NCBI RefSeq assembly: GCF_014287635.1
Contig: NZ_JACOPH010000001.1
Coordinates: 372,001-436,000 of the forward strand
Reading direction: 5' to 3'
Length of the DNA stretch: 64,000 bases
Source: Roseburia zhanii
GTDB lineage: Bacteria > Bacillota > Clostridia > Lachnospirales > Lachnospiraceae
The translations under genes were made by a program, and so were the position numbers. Shown in pieces: positions 42,365-52,693 of the stretch. Each line of letters opens with the position of its first letter. The stretch's first letter is position 1. The notes beneath the pieces were generated by a model. It ran no database searches. It was not told where the DNA came from and saw only the letters and a list, made by a program, of their open reading frames with translations.

Positions 42365-45300
42365 ATGTATAAGCAATGGAACAGACTGCTGGCATTTTTA
42401 ATGACCGTGGCAGTAGTTATGACAAGTCTGACATATCCGGTAAAAGCAGACACGACAGATCCGTGGGACAGCGTGGCAAGTACGGACTGGATGGCGAAGA
42501 TCGACGGCGATCTGAAGATCACACAGATCAATATTCCGGGAACACATGATAGTGGAACAAAATACGTGGAGGCATCTAATTATTCACAATGTCAGGATAA
42601 AACGATCGCAGAGCAGTTAGCTGCAGGTATCCGTTTTTTAGATATCCGTGTGGAAATGGATTCAGATGGAAACCTCCGGCTTGTGCATGGTTCAACAGCC
42701 TGTAAAGACAGTGCCGGTAATAAATTATATCTAGATACGGTATTGTCAGACTGTTACGCATTTCTGGATGCACATCCGACAGAAGCGATCATTATGAGTA
42801 TCAAAAAAGATAATGGAGATGCGACAGATGCAAAGGTGCAGGCTGCTGTTCATAAGTATATTGATGCAAATGCACAGTACTGGTCAACACAGAACGGAAA
42901 ATCACCGTTAAAGGATGTCCGCGGTAAGATCGTGCTGGCAAGACGTTATAAAAATGATAATAACTACAGTGACAGCAAAGGCGGTATGCATTTTGTCTGG
43001 GGCGATCAGGGTGGCTCTGATGTAGTGGATACGCCATATGTCCGTTGGGCAGTTACCGGTCTTACCGGGTTATGGGTACAGGATCGTTATGAATACAGTG
43101 CGTCGAATAAATGGACGGCAGTTCAGACCGGTTTGGATAATCCACCGGGAGCAGATAACCGTGCTAATGAATATTTTTTGAATTTCCTTAGTTCAGCAGG
43201 AAATAAAATATTAGGAATACCTGCATCTACGCCAAAGAAAATCGCAGAAAGCGTCAATGCAGAATTTACAAATTACGAAATGACACAGGGAAAATCCTAT
43301 GGTTATATTATTATGGATTTTGTCACAGAAGAATTAGCAAGAAAAGTAATTAAGACAAATATCTGCACCAGTGCAGCAAATCTTGAACTTTTAGATGGCA
43401 CTTTGACAGAGGTAAAACAGACCTGCGAAGATGCAAAGGCAAAGAAATGTTATACAGAAGATTCTTTAAAACTGTTAACAGATGCGGTAGCAAGTGCGGA
43501 TACTCTGCGGACACAGCTAGTAGCAGATCCAACGATCACTGCTGCAAGAGTACAGGAAGAAGTTGCAAAGTTAAAAGCGGCTGCAGAGGGTACATTAGAG
43601 TTAAAGACGGCAGCACAGTTAGAAAAATATCTCTCAGGCTGGTATCCATTGAGCGAAAATGCAAATGACCGTTCAGCAAATGGTAATGATGGAACTGCAC
43701 AGGGCGTAACATTTAGCAGAGATAACGGTGTAACGATCACAGGCAGCGGAAAATTACAGAGTTATATTTCCCTGCCGACAACCATGTTTGACGGACAGGA
43801 TAATCTGACGATCTCTTTCTGGGCAAAAGATACAGGAACGGATGCGAGCAGGAATCAGGCAGTTTTCAGTTTCGGCTCGGGAACAAGTGCTGACCCGAAT
43901 ACGAGTAATGTCTATAAATATCTGCTCATAAATACGAGCAATAAGACAAGTTTAAAGACTGTAATGACGAAAAACAGCTGGAAGGGTGAAAGCGGATTTA
44001 CAACAGAATGTAATTATCCGAAAAATACATGGGCACAGATCACTTGTGTATTAAATGGTACAAATCTGACATTATATAAAGACGGAGAACTGATCGGAAC
44101 GAAAAATACCGGAGTCAAAGTCAGTGATTTTGGAACAAACCGGATCGCTTATATCGGTAATTCCATCTGGGGTGGCAGTGATAACGATTATATCGGGAAT
44201 GTCAAAGATCTCCGTATATATCAGGCATCCCTTGAAGCAGAGCAGGTAGAGGAGATCTATCAGTATATGGACAATACCCTGCCGGCAGAATATACAAAAG
44301 AAGATATCGTCAGTGCATTGGAAAGTACACTTGCAACAAAACTGACAGCAAATGCAGATGGCAGTTATTCTCTTGGTATCACAAAAGACAAAATGACTTT
44401 ACCGGCAACCGGTTACGGTAACAGCGGTATCACATGGGCATCATCTGATAAGACAGTGATCGATCCGGCAACAGGAAATATCACATTGCCAGAGGCTGGT
44501 GCAAAAGATGAAACGGTAGATCTTACAGCAACGATCACAACTGCTACAGGTAAAACTTCTACCATATTATTTGTATGTACTGTATATGCAAAAGAACCGG
44601 AAAAACAAAAGTATACAGTATCTTTTGATGCAGCAGACGGAACAATGGTCAGTGCAGTTGAAGTAGAAGAAGGAAGTACGGTAGAAAAACCGGCTGATCC
44701 GGTAAGGGAAGGCTATACCTTTGAAGGCTGGTATATCAATGGAGCCACAGAGGCGTTTGATTTTACAATAGCAGTCACACAGAATATGACATTAACAGCA
44801 AAGTGGACAAAGAAAGCCGGTTCTGATACAGACAGTGGAAGTACGGATAACGGAACCGGCGGAGGAAGTGGAAGTACGGATAATGGAACCGGCGGAGGAA
44901 GTGGAAGTACGGATAACGGAACCGGCGGAGGAAGTGGAAGTACAGACAACGGAACCGGCGGAGGAAGTGGAAGTACAGACAACGGAACCGGCGGAGGAAG
45001 TGGAAGTACGGACAACGGAACCAGCGGAGGAAGTGGAAGTACAGACAACGGAACCAGTGGAGGAACAACCGGAAATGGAACCGGAGCATCCAACGGTCAG
45101 ACAGCAGGAAGCGCAGATGCATCGACCGCAGATGATAGTCAGACAGAGATACCGAAAACACAGGTGAAGTTAGGCAAAGCATCCATATCAAAAGTGACTG
45201 CAAAATCAGGAAAGAAGTTACAGATCAAGATCAGAAAAGCAAGTGGTGCAAAAGGATATGAGATTTCTTACTCCTTGAATAAGAAATTTAAATCTGCTAA

Positions 45301-45451
45301 AAAGGTAACTGTCAAAAAGACTACTTATACGATCAGGAAGTTAAAGAAAGGCAAAATTTACTATATCAGAATCCGTCCGTATACGAAATCAGATGGAAAG
45401 ATGGTATATGGAACCTATAGTAAGACAGTGAAGAAGAAAGTGACAAAATAA
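42365..45451 (+). CDS. Secreted PI-PLC-like phosphodiesterase with LamG, InlB-repeat and Fn3-like domains
   Basis: 1028 aa. Signal peptide (1 to about 29, ending VKADT). PI-PLC X domain, about 35-330: first His in IPGTHDSGTKY and second in RLVHGSTACKD, with FLDIRVEMD between, so both catalytic His are present. A FIVAR-like helical segment (~350-415), LamG/concanavalin domain (~425-640), bacterial Ig-like domain, and a Listeria-Bacteroides repeat (~740-815, ending LTAKWTK). Then about seven GGSGSTDNGT-type repeats encoded by a 33-bp unit, and a Lys-rich Fn3-like tail. No LPXTG, so anchoring is via the basic tail or it is released. It would cleave phosphoinositides or other phosphodiesters outside the cell. 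Confidence 0.88.
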   Translation: MYKQWNRLLAFLMTVAVVMTSLTYPVKADTTDPWDSVASTDWMAKIDGDLKITQINIPGTHDSGTKYVEASNYSQCQDKTIAEQLAAGIRFLDIRVEMDSDGNLRLVHGSTACKDSAGNKLYLDTVLSDCYAFLDAHPTEAIIMSIKKDNGDATDAKVQAAVHKYIDANAQYWSTQNGKSPLKDVRGKIVLARRYKNDNNYSDSKGGMHFVWGDQGGSDVVDTPYVRWAVTGLTGLWVQDRYEYSASNKWTAVQTGLDNPPGADNRANEYFLNFLSSAGNKILGIPASTPKKIAESVNAEFTNYEMTQGKSYGYIIMDFVTEELARKVIKTNICTSAANLELLDGTLTEVKQTCEDAKAKKCYTEDSLKLLTDAVASADTLRTQLVADPTITAARVQEEVAKLKAAAEGTLELKTAAQLEKYLSGWYPLSENANDRSANGNDGTAQGVTFSRDNGVTITGSGKLQSYISLPTTMFDGQDNLTISFWAKDTGTDASRNQAVFSFGSGTSADPNTSNVYKYLLINTSNKTSLKTVMTKNSWKGESGFTTECNYPKNTWAQITCVLNGTNLTLYKDGELIGTKNTGVKVSDFGTNRIAYIGNSIWGGSDNDYIGNVKDLRIYQASLEAEQVEEIYQYMDNTLPAEYTKEDIVSALESTLATKLTANADGSYSLGITKDKMTLPATGYGNSGITWASSDKTVIDPATGNITLPEAGAKDETVDLTATITTATGKTSTILFVCTVYAKEPEKQKYTVSFDAADGTMVSAVEVEEGSTVEKPADPVREGYTFEGWYINGATEAFDFTIAVTQNMTLTAKWTKKAGSDTDSGSTDNGTGGGSGSTDNGTGGGSGSTDNGTGGGSGSTDNGTGGGSGSTDNGTGGGSGSTDNGTSGGSGSTDNGTSGGTTGNGTGASNGQTAGSADASTADDSQTEIPKTQVKLGKASISKVTAKSGKKLQIKIRKASGAKGYEISYSLNKKFKSAKKVTVKKTTYTIRKLKKGKIYYIRIRPYTKSDGKMVYGTYSKTVKKKVTK
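44833..45066 (+). repeat. 33-bp tandem repeat encoding the Gly/Ser/Asn linker
   Basis: About seven copies of a 33-bp unit (GGAAGTGGAAGTACGGATAA core) with few base changes; the first copies use GGATAA and the later ones GACAAC, and the last two change TGG to TSG. Copy-number change would keep frame (11 codons per unit). Confidence 0.9.
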
Positions 45452-45462
45452 TATTATCAGCA

Positions 45463-45536
45463 TATTCCGGTCAGAAATGTGAAAAATGGTATCTTTTTGT
45501 GAAAAATGGTATTTTTTATATAGTCTGGCCGGAATA
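45463..45536 (+). terminator. Terminator-like structure with internal direct repeat
   Basis: TATTCCGGTCAGA (45463-45475) pairs with TCTGGCCGGAATA (45524-45536), one mismatch; inside lie two copies of TGTGAAAAATGGTAT (45478-45492 and 45498-45512), each followed by T-runs. Confidence 0.5.
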
Positions 45537-45662
45537 TACTATATCTATCAAACAGTTGCTGCTGATATATATCGGCGACAATTTTTTTTACAAATTGCGC
45601 AACCGATTGCAATAATCGGAAATCTTATAAAAAGCAGCACAATAAAAAGGAGGAACATAGGT

Positions 45663-48600
45663 ATGAAAGTATGGAAGAAAGCAGTCAGTGCAGCACTCTG
45701 TATCTGTCTTGCAGTTTCACTCTTTACAGGTTTTAGCCTGACAGATGTGGCAGCAGCAGAATATGGGACATTACAGAATGGTGCACTCACAGAGAACACG
45801 ACCGGATGGACAGTAGCAGGTGATATGTCCTTAGCAGAAACCGGAAGTGAAACAGCAGGATATTGGAATACGACAGAATCCGGAACATCCTATTTAAGTA
45901 TCTGGAATAGTGGAGATGATGGGCAGCAGTTCTCCATCAGCCAGACGATCGAGAATCTGGAAGAAGGAACGTATACAGCAAAGGTTGCAGCAGTAGGAAA
46001 TGCAACTTCAAAAGCAAATAAAAGCTTAAAAATGACTGTAAAGAATGATACACAGGATGTAACCGTTTCTGCTGATGTTACGATCGATGACTGGAACACA
46101 TGGGACAATGTGGTAACAGCAGACAGTATTGAAGTAGCAGAAGGTGATTCTGTTACGATCTCTTTTGCAGGTACAATGTTAAAAGGTGACTGGTACGGAT
46201 TAAAAGATGTTTCATTTGATGCAGCAACAGCAGTAGAAGCACCGATCAATGTCAAGAAAGTATCTGGACTTTCCAAAGATTTCATCCAAGGTGTTGATGT
46301 ATCTACTTATATGAGTGAGATCCAGAGTGGCGTAAAATACTACAATGAAGATGGAGAAGAAGAAAACATGTTCCAGATCTTCAAAGACGGTGGTGTCAAC
46401 TATGTCCGTATCCGTGTCTGGAACTGCCCATTCCGTATTGACGATGATGGAAAATATCTCTATGTAGATGATGAAGGAAATGAATATAACGAAGATAAAG
46501 TAACCACAACAAAAGATGCAAACGGATTCCCTGTATACACTTTAACCAAAGGTGGTACAACCGTATATCGTGAAGGTTACGGAGCAGGAAACTGTGATAT
46601 TGATACAGCAGAAGCAATCGGTAAGATCGCAACCAGCTATGGCATGAAAGTGCTTATTGATTTCCATTATTCTGATTTCTGGGCTGATCCGGCAAAATAT
46701 AAAGTGCCAAAGGCATGGGCTGGTATGGATATTGATGTAAAAGCAGAAGCATTAGCTGAATATACAACAGCATGTTTACAGCAGTTAAAAGATGCCGGAG
46801 TAGATGTCGGCATGGTACAGGTTGGTAATGAGATCAACGGCGGAATGGCTGGCGAGAACAAATGGGATAATATGTCAAAACTTTTAAAAGCAGGAACCAA
46901 AGCAGTTCGTGATTTTGATGAGAATATTCTGATCGCTATCCATTATGCAGATCCACACAAGTCAGGATATCAGGTTGGAAAAGCAAAAGCATTAAATGAT
47001 GCAGGAATTGATTATGATGTATTTGCATCTTCTTACTATTCTTTCTGGCATGGAAGTACTGATAATCTGACAAGCGTATTAAAGACAATCGCAGATACTT
47101 ATGACAAGAAAGTCATGGTAGCAGAAGTTTCTTACTGCAGCACTTTAGAAGATGGTGATGGTGCAGCGAACGTAGTAAACAGCAGTACTTCTCCACTGAA
47201 CTATTCTATCGATGCAGAAGGTCAGGCAGCAGCAGTACGTGATGCGATCGCGGCAGTATCCGCAGTTGGAGATGCCGGTATCGGTACATTCTACTGGGAG
47301 CCGGCATGGATTCCGGCACAGAATTATGCAGGAGCAGACGAAGCTGATAAAGAAACCGTATTAGCAAATAACATTGATAAATGGGAAAAATATGGTTCCG
47401 GCTGGGCATCTAAATGGTCTGGTAAAGCAGGAGATGCGTATGACGGTGGTGTAGATGATGATGAATCCACACATGGTTCCCAGTGGGATAATCAGGCAAT
47501 GTTCGACTTTAATGGAAAAGCACTCCCATCCATCAATGTTTACAAATGGGTATACACAGGAGCAGATGGTCCGGTCAGAGTATCGACTGTAGACACAACT
47601 TCTTATACCATGAATTATAAAGACACACCGGATCTTCCGGCTGCTGTAAATGTAAACTTAAACGATGGCAGAACAGTAGAAAATGTAGGGGTTACATGGG
47701 ATGCAGAGCAGTTAGAAGCATTAAAGACAGCAGATTTTGGAGAATATACGATCACAGGTAGTTTAAATGAGTTTGCTTATGATTCAAAAGGTGAAACACT
47801 TACGATCGCAGCAGGATCTTATACAACAACTTGTGCAGTTACCGTAACAGGAACCAATTATGCAGTCAATGCAGGATTTGAAGATGGCAGCAACGGCTGG
47901 ACATTGACCGATACATCAAGCATCGGAGCAAAAGTAAAATCTGATGGTGCAGGCGGAAATGCTAAGAGTGGAAACGGATATTTTGATGCATGGTCAAAAT
48001 CACCGATCGACTTTACGATTGAGCAGACAATCGCAAAAGAAAATCTGCCAAGCCGGAAATACACATTATTTGCTTATTATCAGGGAACAAATGTTGCAGA
48101 GATCGCAGAAGAAGCAGGTCTTTTTGCAGAAGTAACTTATAAAAACGGAGCTGTAAAGAGATACGATGCAGATTTTGAGATTCCAAATGTATGGAAACGG
48201 TTCTATCAGGCAAAGATCAGCAACATTTTAGTAAACGATCATGTGGCAGATATCCGTATTGGTACACGTATGGCTTGTACCGGAAACAGCAATGGTGCAT
48301 GGGTAGTTATCGATGATGTGAATTTAATGGCAGCAGATGCACTGACAGACGAAGAAGCTTCTTATATCGAGCCGGCTGATACGGATAAGAGTGCATTAAA
48401 TGCGGTAATCGAAGCAGCGGAGAAGTTAACATCAAAAGATTATACAGCAGAAAGTTTTAAAGCATTCAGTGATGCATTGGCAGCAGCAAAAGCAGCTGCA
48501 GCAAGCAATATCGTATCACAGACAGAAGTAGATGGAGCAAAAGCAGCTTTAGATGCAGCAATTGCAGGCTTAAAGAAAACAGAAACTTCTAAGCCGGATA

Positions 48601-49211
48601 ACGGACAGAATGGTGGAGGAGAGAGTAATAACCAGACACCGGCTCCAACACCAATGCCGGATCCGGCACCGGAAACAGTGAAGGTAAGCAGTATTACAAC
48701 TGCTTCTAAGAGTTATAAGATCGCAGCAGGCAAAAAAGTGACGATCACACCGGAAGCTGCACCGACAAACGCAGAAAATACCGCAGTTACTTATGAATCT
48801 TCGAATACGAAGTATGCAACAGTCAATGAAAAAGGTGTGATTACAACAAAGAAAGCCGGAGCAGGAAAGACCGTAACGATCACAGTAACAGCAGCAGACG
48901 GAAGCGGTGTAAAAACAGATGTCAAAGTTACGATCATGAAACATGCAGTAAAGAAGATTAAATTTACTGCAAAACCAAAGTCAATAAAAGCAGGTAAAAA
49001 AGCCACGATCAAAGCAAAAGTGACAACAACCGGTAAGAAAGCAAATAAGACACTTGAATGGACATCTTCGAATACGAAGTATGCAACTGTAAGCCAGAAG
49101 GGTGTTGTGAAAGCAGCAAAAGCCGGAGCGGGCAAGACTGTAACGATCACTGCAAGATCAACAGATGGTACAAATAAAAAAGTATCTGTTAAGATCAAGA
49201 TCAAAAAATAA
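45663..49211 (+). CDS. Secreted arabinogalactan endo-beta-1,4-galactanase (GH53) with CBM and Ig-like domains
   Basis: 1182 aa from ATG 45663 (AGGAGG about 10 bp upstream; the longer ATG-started frame from 45486 lacks a signal peptide). Signal peptide 1 to about 33. N-terminal carbohydrate-binding-like domain (~38-195), GH53 catalytic domain (~200-600): acid/base Glu in QVGNEINGG, nucleophile Glu in MVAEVSYC, and FIQGVDVSTY at the start. An Ig-like Big_4 region, a second CBM (~735-900), a FIVAR helical module (~910-970), a Pro/Asn linker, and two Big_2 repeats (~1010-1182) follow. It hydrolyses pectic galactan side chains outside the cell. Monocistronic; the terminator follows. Confidence 0.93.
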   Translation: MKVWKKAVSAALCICLAVSLFTGFSLTDVAAAEYGTLQNGALTENTTGWTVAGDMSLAETGSETAGYWNTTESGTSYLSIWNSGDDGQQFSISQTIENLEEGTYTAKVAAVGNATSKANKSLKMTVKNDTQDVTVSADVTIDDWNTWDNVVTADSIEVAEGDSVTISFAGTMLKGDWYGLKDVSFDAATAVEAPINVKKVSGLSKDFIQGVDVSTYMSEIQSGVKYYNEDGEEENMFQIFKDGGVNYVRIRVWNCPFRIDDDGKYLYVDDEGNEYNEDKVTTTKDANGFPVYTLTKGGTTVYREGYGAGNCDIDTAEAIGKIATSYGMKVLIDFHYSDFWADPAKYKVPKAWAGMDIDVKAEALAEYTTACLQQLKDAGVDVGMVQVGNEINGGMAGENKWDNMSKLLKAGTKAVRDFDENILIAIHYADPHKSGYQVGKAKALNDAGIDYDVFASSYYSFWHGSTDNLTSVLKTIADTYDKKVMVAEVSYCSTLEDGDGAANVVNSSTSPLNYSIDAEGQAAAVRDAIAAVSAVGDAGIGTFYWEPAWIPAQNYAGADEADKETVLANNIDKWEKYGSGWASKWSGKAGDAYDGGVDDDESTHGSQWDNQAMFDFNGKALPSINVYKWVYTGADGPVRVSTVDTTSYTMNYKDTPDLPAAVNVNLNDGRTVENVGVTWDAEQLEALKTADFGEYTITGSLNEFAYDSKGETLTIAAGSYTTTCAVTVTGTNYAVNAGFEDGSNGWTLTDTSSIGAKVKSDGAGGNAKSGNGYFDAWSKSPIDFTIEQTIAKENLPSRKYTLFAYYQGTNVAEIAEEAGLFAEVTYKNGAVKRYDADFEIPNVWKRFYQAKISNILVNDHVADIRIGTRMACTGNSNGAWVVIDDVNLMAADALTDEEASYIEPADTDKSALNAVIEAAEKLTSKDYTAESFKAFSDALAAAKAAAASNIVSQTEVDGAKAALDAAIAGLKKTETSKPDNGQNGGGESNNQTPAPTPMPDPAPETVKVSSITTASKSYKIAAGKKVTITPEAAPTNAENTAVTYESSNTKYATVNEKGVITTKKAGAGKTVTITVTAADGSGVKTDVKVTIMKHAVKKIKFTAKPKSIKAGKKATIKAKVTTTGKKANKTLEWTSSNTKYATVSQKGVVKAAKAGAGKTVTITARSTDGTNKKVSVKIKIKK

Positions 49212-49224
49212 AATATGATTTGGG

Positions 49225-49253
49225 AAAAAGAGGTTTTTTAACCTCTTTTTTCT
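49225..49253 (+). terminator. Terminator of the GH53 gene
   Basis: AAAAAGAGGTT (49225-49235) pairs with AACCTCTTTTT (49240-49250), then TTT. Confidence 0.85.
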
Positions 49254-49293
49254 TTGCCTAAAAAAGTGTATAGTAAGAAGCAGGAGGAACTCT

Positions 49294-50838
49294 ATGACGG
49301 GAAGAAAAAAACGATGTTCTGTACTGGCAGTTATGTTGCTTCTGCTCCTGTTATCTGTACAATGCAGCAGGCGTAAACAGACAGAACAAAAGGAAGAAGC
49401 AGTTACGATTACGTGGTATGTGGCAAAGGAAGGCTACAGTAAAGAATGGGATCCGAAGGATAATTTAGCAGATGCTAAGATATTAAAGAATACAGGCATA
49501 AATTTAGAGATCACTTCAGGAGATCTGACACAGTTAGATGCCCTGATGGCGACAGATTCCCTGCCGGATCTGATCACAGTGGAAGTGGATGCACCGGAGC
49601 GGACAGTACTTGAAAATACAGGAATGGTAGAGCCGTTAGAACCTTTATTTGCACAGTATGCAAAAGATGTCAACATACCAGATTCCATGAAGGAGTGGTA
49701 TCGGAATGAAGATGGAAACTGGTATTCGATCGCAAGTTATTACTATGGACCGGAGCGTGTCAATAATAAGTTCGGTGGTTATTTAGGCGGGGTACATAAT
49801 AACAATTACGTGAGAGCAGATCTGATGAAAGAGTTAGGGGCATCTTATGAGGAACTTTTACACAAAGATACATTATTAGAAGTCTTGAAAAAAGCAAAAG
49901 GACTTACCTATCAGGGTGTCAAAGTCATTCCATATGCAGGCTGGAATACACTGAATATGGCAGAGCAGTTTGGAATGAAGGTAGAAGATAAAGAAGGCAA
50001 TTTTTTGTCGATGTACCGGCAGCCGGAGTGGTTAGAAGCACTGGAATTTGGAAATGAATTATACCAAAATGGTCTGATGCCGGCAGAAGAATTTACGGAG
50101 AGCATGAACCAGCGGTTAAAACAGGTGCAGACAGGGAAGATTTTTTTCTGTACAGGATATTCTAATGTCAAAGATGCAAGTAACTATCTTTACAGCAGGG
50201 ATCATAATGCGTATATGGAATTTGCAGGACATATCCGTGGAGATGCAGGAAATCCGCCAAATTTAAAATCAGTATCTTCCGGTGGATGGACAGCTACGAT
50301 GATCCGCAAAGGTGCAAAGCATATGGATAAGATCATAGGTTTTATTGATTATATGACCTCAGAAGAAGGGACACTTCTTGCAGCACCGGGAGTCGGGGCA
50401 GATACTTATGATATCGTAGATGGTATCCGCATTACCAAAGAGTCTGTAGCAAAGGAATTTGAAGAAGATTATGCAAAAGCGGCAGCAAAGTATTATCCGA
50501 ATCTTGAATTTTTTGTGGACTGGACGATCGTGCAGAAATATCAGCCCAAAGAGGATCGGCAGACATTTTTAGAACAGTATCAGGATTGTCAGGTCTATGA
50601 CAGCAAAGCAGTTGATGCAGCAATCGTCATTGATGGCAACCGGGCAATGTCTACAATGAAACAGCAGATCGATGAATATTATGCAAGAGCCGAAGTGGAG
50701 ATACTGACAGCGAAAAGTAAAGAAGAATGTGATAAGAAGTATGAAGATACGATCCGTCAGATGGACGAACTTGGATTAGAGAAGTTAGAAAGATTTGAGA
50801 AAGAACAGTATCAGCAGGCAAAAAAGAAACTGCCCTAA
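49294..50838 (+). CDS. Extracellular solute-binding lipoprotein
   Basis: 514 aa. Lipoprotein signal peptide with lipobox ending VQCSRR (Cys near 24), then an SBP type I/LplA-like fold: TITWYVAKEGYS, SLPDLITVEV, and a C-terminal SGGWTATMIRKGAKHMDKIIGFIDYMTSEEG block. Such proteins deliver oligosaccharides to ABC permeases, but no permease genes are adjacent. It converges on the YesM-type kinase gene with a 4-bp overlap, so it may be a sensor co-factor of that system. Confidence 0.82.
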   Translation: MTGRKKRCSVLAVMLLLLLLSVQCSRRKQTEQKEEAVTITWYVAKEGYSKEWDPKDNLADAKILKNTGINLEITSGDLTQLDALMATDSLPDLITVEVDAPERTVLENTGMVEPLEPLFAQYAKDVNIPDSMKEWYRNEDGNWYSIASYYYGPERVNNKFGGYLGGVHNNNYVRADLMKELGASYEELLHKDTLLEVLKKAKGLTYQGVKVIPYAGWNTLNMAEQFGMKVEDKEGNFLSMYRQPEWLEALEFGNELYQNGLMPAEEFTESMNQRLKQVQTGKIFFCTGYSNVKDASNYLYSRDHNAYMEFAGHIRGDAGNPPNLKSVSSGGWTATMIRKGAKHMDKIIGFIDYMTSEEGTLLAAPGVGADTYDIVDGIRITKESVAKEFEEDYAKAAAKYYPNLEFFVDWTIVQKYQPKEDRQTFLEQYQDCQVYDSKAVDAAIVIDGNRAMSTMKQQIDEYYARAEVEILTAKSKEECDKKYEDTIRQMDELGLEKLERFEKEQYQQAKKKLP

Positions 50839-52577
50839 GAGGACAGCACTTTTTGGGTATATGGAATACGGAAAGATACTTTGGTATATTTTTCATGGCG
50901 GCTTTCAATCGTAAGATGTGAGGATTCACCAAAATATAGGATCAGCCTCGTATTGATATTTTTAAGTCCGACAGAATGACCATCTGTAGAAATTTCTTCT
51001 GTAGATGCAAGTGTTTTTTTCAGGTTTGCTAACTGCCTTGGGAGCATACCGATACCATTATCGAGAATGGAAACTGACAGAAAATCATCGGTTACCGATG
51101 CAGAAACAGTCAGTGTCAAAGGCTGTTCCTTACTGGTCAGTCCATGGGAAATAGCATTTTCAATGATCGGCTGGAATGTAAATTTCGGGATCAGTGCAAA
51201 CAGCAGGGCGGGATTGATATCTTCGATCAGCGAGATATTTGTATACCGCAGCTTCTGGATATTCAGATAATTATGCATCTGACGGAGTTCTTCGGCTACG
51301 GTGACTAAAGCATCGTTAGTCGAGATATTGTACCGGAAGATATTGGCAAATGCGACCATCGCATCGGATTCTTCATAATGACCATACAGCTTCATCTTTG
51401 AGGAAAATACTTCCATGGTATTATAGATAAAATGCGGATTGATCTGATGCTGCAATGCGATCAGGCGGGTTTCCTTATTGGAAGTTTCCTTGCGGATATT
51501 CTGTTCAGAAAGCAAGGCAGCCTGATTTAATAACAGATTGATCCTTTCACAGATATGTGAAATCTCATTATTGCCTTTGACCGGAATACGTGTGGTATAA
51601 TTATTATGTATAGAAATATCCATCGCAGTTAAACAGTCATCCATCTGTGATACTAATTTTTTTAAGTTACGCAGGCATAAGATCAGTGAAAAGCAGGCGA
51701 AACTGACAAGGATAAAGACGAACAGTAGTAAAAGCTGACCATAGTTTGTACGTTTTGTGACCGTAATGATCGTAAATGGAAAGTTTGGCAGAGTTTCCTT
51801 TGCAGCCAAATAAGATTCAAGCTGAAAACAGGATTCATTTTTAGCAAGCATATCAGAAAGAAAAGCACCATCTAAAGTATCACCGGATAGATTGATGATG
51901 CGGGAATGACCTTTTGAGATCAGGGTTCCTTCTTCCTGTGCATCAAAGGATAGAAAATATTTTTCCGGTATTGAAAAGACAAGAATACCAAGAAAACTTT
52001 TCTTATAGTCATAGGCTTTCCGAAGATAGATGAAACGGTCACTGACAGGGAATAAATATGGATCAGAGGTGTCAGAAAAATCATCACCACAGAGCCAGAG
52101 ATCGATCGCATCCGAGTCTAAAAAGTCCGAAATAGCAGCAACATGTCTGATATCGTCAAGATGATAAAAGACATCCATGCTCATCGGGATCGAAGAATTT
52201 TCCATATAGATAAAGATATCGGAACGGGAGTCGGACTGTATCGCCGCTTTTACATAACTTTGGATCGATGCAATGTAATTATCATAATCGGCTTCTACTG
52301 AATAAGGATTTTTTAAAAAAGTATTCAGTTCATTAGAGGAAAGCAATGACTGTGTGATGCGGGAGGTAAACTCTAAATTCACATTGATATTATTGACAAC
52401 GGAAGTATTTACCTGATTATTCAGTTCGTACCGGCGGTCTTTTTCACCCTGGTACATATTGAAAGAAAAAAGAATACTGATCAAGGCAATCGGGATAAAT
52501 GTCAGCAATACAAGCTGGACTAAAAATTTTGTATAAATAGAATCAAACAGGGAGAGTGTTTTTAACTTCTGTTTCAT
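50835..52577 (-). CDS. YesM-type sensor histidine kinase
   Basis: 580 aa from ATG at 52577; an upstream in-frame ATG at 52589 is inside the ribosome site GGAGG. Two membrane helices flank an extracellular sensor (~50-275); HAMP-like region; His_kinase domain with ALQHQINPHFIYNTMEV (phosphoacceptor His) and an ATPase with PKFTFQPIIENAISHG and NGIGM boxes. Pairs with the YesN-type regulator divergently at 52694. In gut Firmicutes such pairs respond to glycans and control neighbouring transport or hydrolase genes. Confidence 0.92.
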   Translation of the reverse strand: MKQKLKTLSLFDSIYTKFLVQLVLLTFIPIALISILFSFNMYQGEKDRRYELNNQVNTSVVNNINVNLEFTSRITQSLLSSNELNTFLKNPYSVEADYDNYIASIQSYVKAAIQSDSRSDIFIYMENSSIPMSMDVFYHLDDIRHVAAISDFLDSDAIDLWLCGDDFSDTSDPYLFPVSDRFIYLRKAYDYKKSFLGILVFSIPEKYFLSFDAQEEGTLISKGHSRIINLSGDTLDGAFLSDMLAKNESCFQLESYLAAKETLPNFPFTIITVTKRTNYGQLLLLFVFILVSFACFSLILCLRNLKKLVSQMDDCLTAMDISIHNNYTTRIPVKGNNEISHICERINLLLNQAALLSEQNIRKETSNKETRLIALQHQINPHFIYNTMEVFSSKMKLYGHYEESDAMVAFANIFRYNISTNDALVTVAEELRQMHNYLNIQKLRYTNISLIEDINPALLFALIPKFTFQPIIENAISHGLTSKEQPLTLTVSASVTDDFLSVSILDNGIGMLPRQLANLKKTLASTEEISTDGHSVGLKNINTRLILYFGESSHLTIESRHEKYTKVSFRIPYTQKVLSS

Positions 52578-52693
52578 TATGACCTCCATGGAGTGAAATC
52601 AGGTGGATTTTATGATATATGAATTGTTCGGTTGCTATATATTCCATTGTATCATAGTATGGTCATAAACAAAAGGAAAGAGAGGCAGCATAT

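Noticed and set aside
44713..45203. Minus-strand Pro/Leu- and Arg/Phe-rich ORFs over the PI-PLC linker
   Set aside because: Shadow frames of the 33-bp repeat encoding the Gly/Ser linker.
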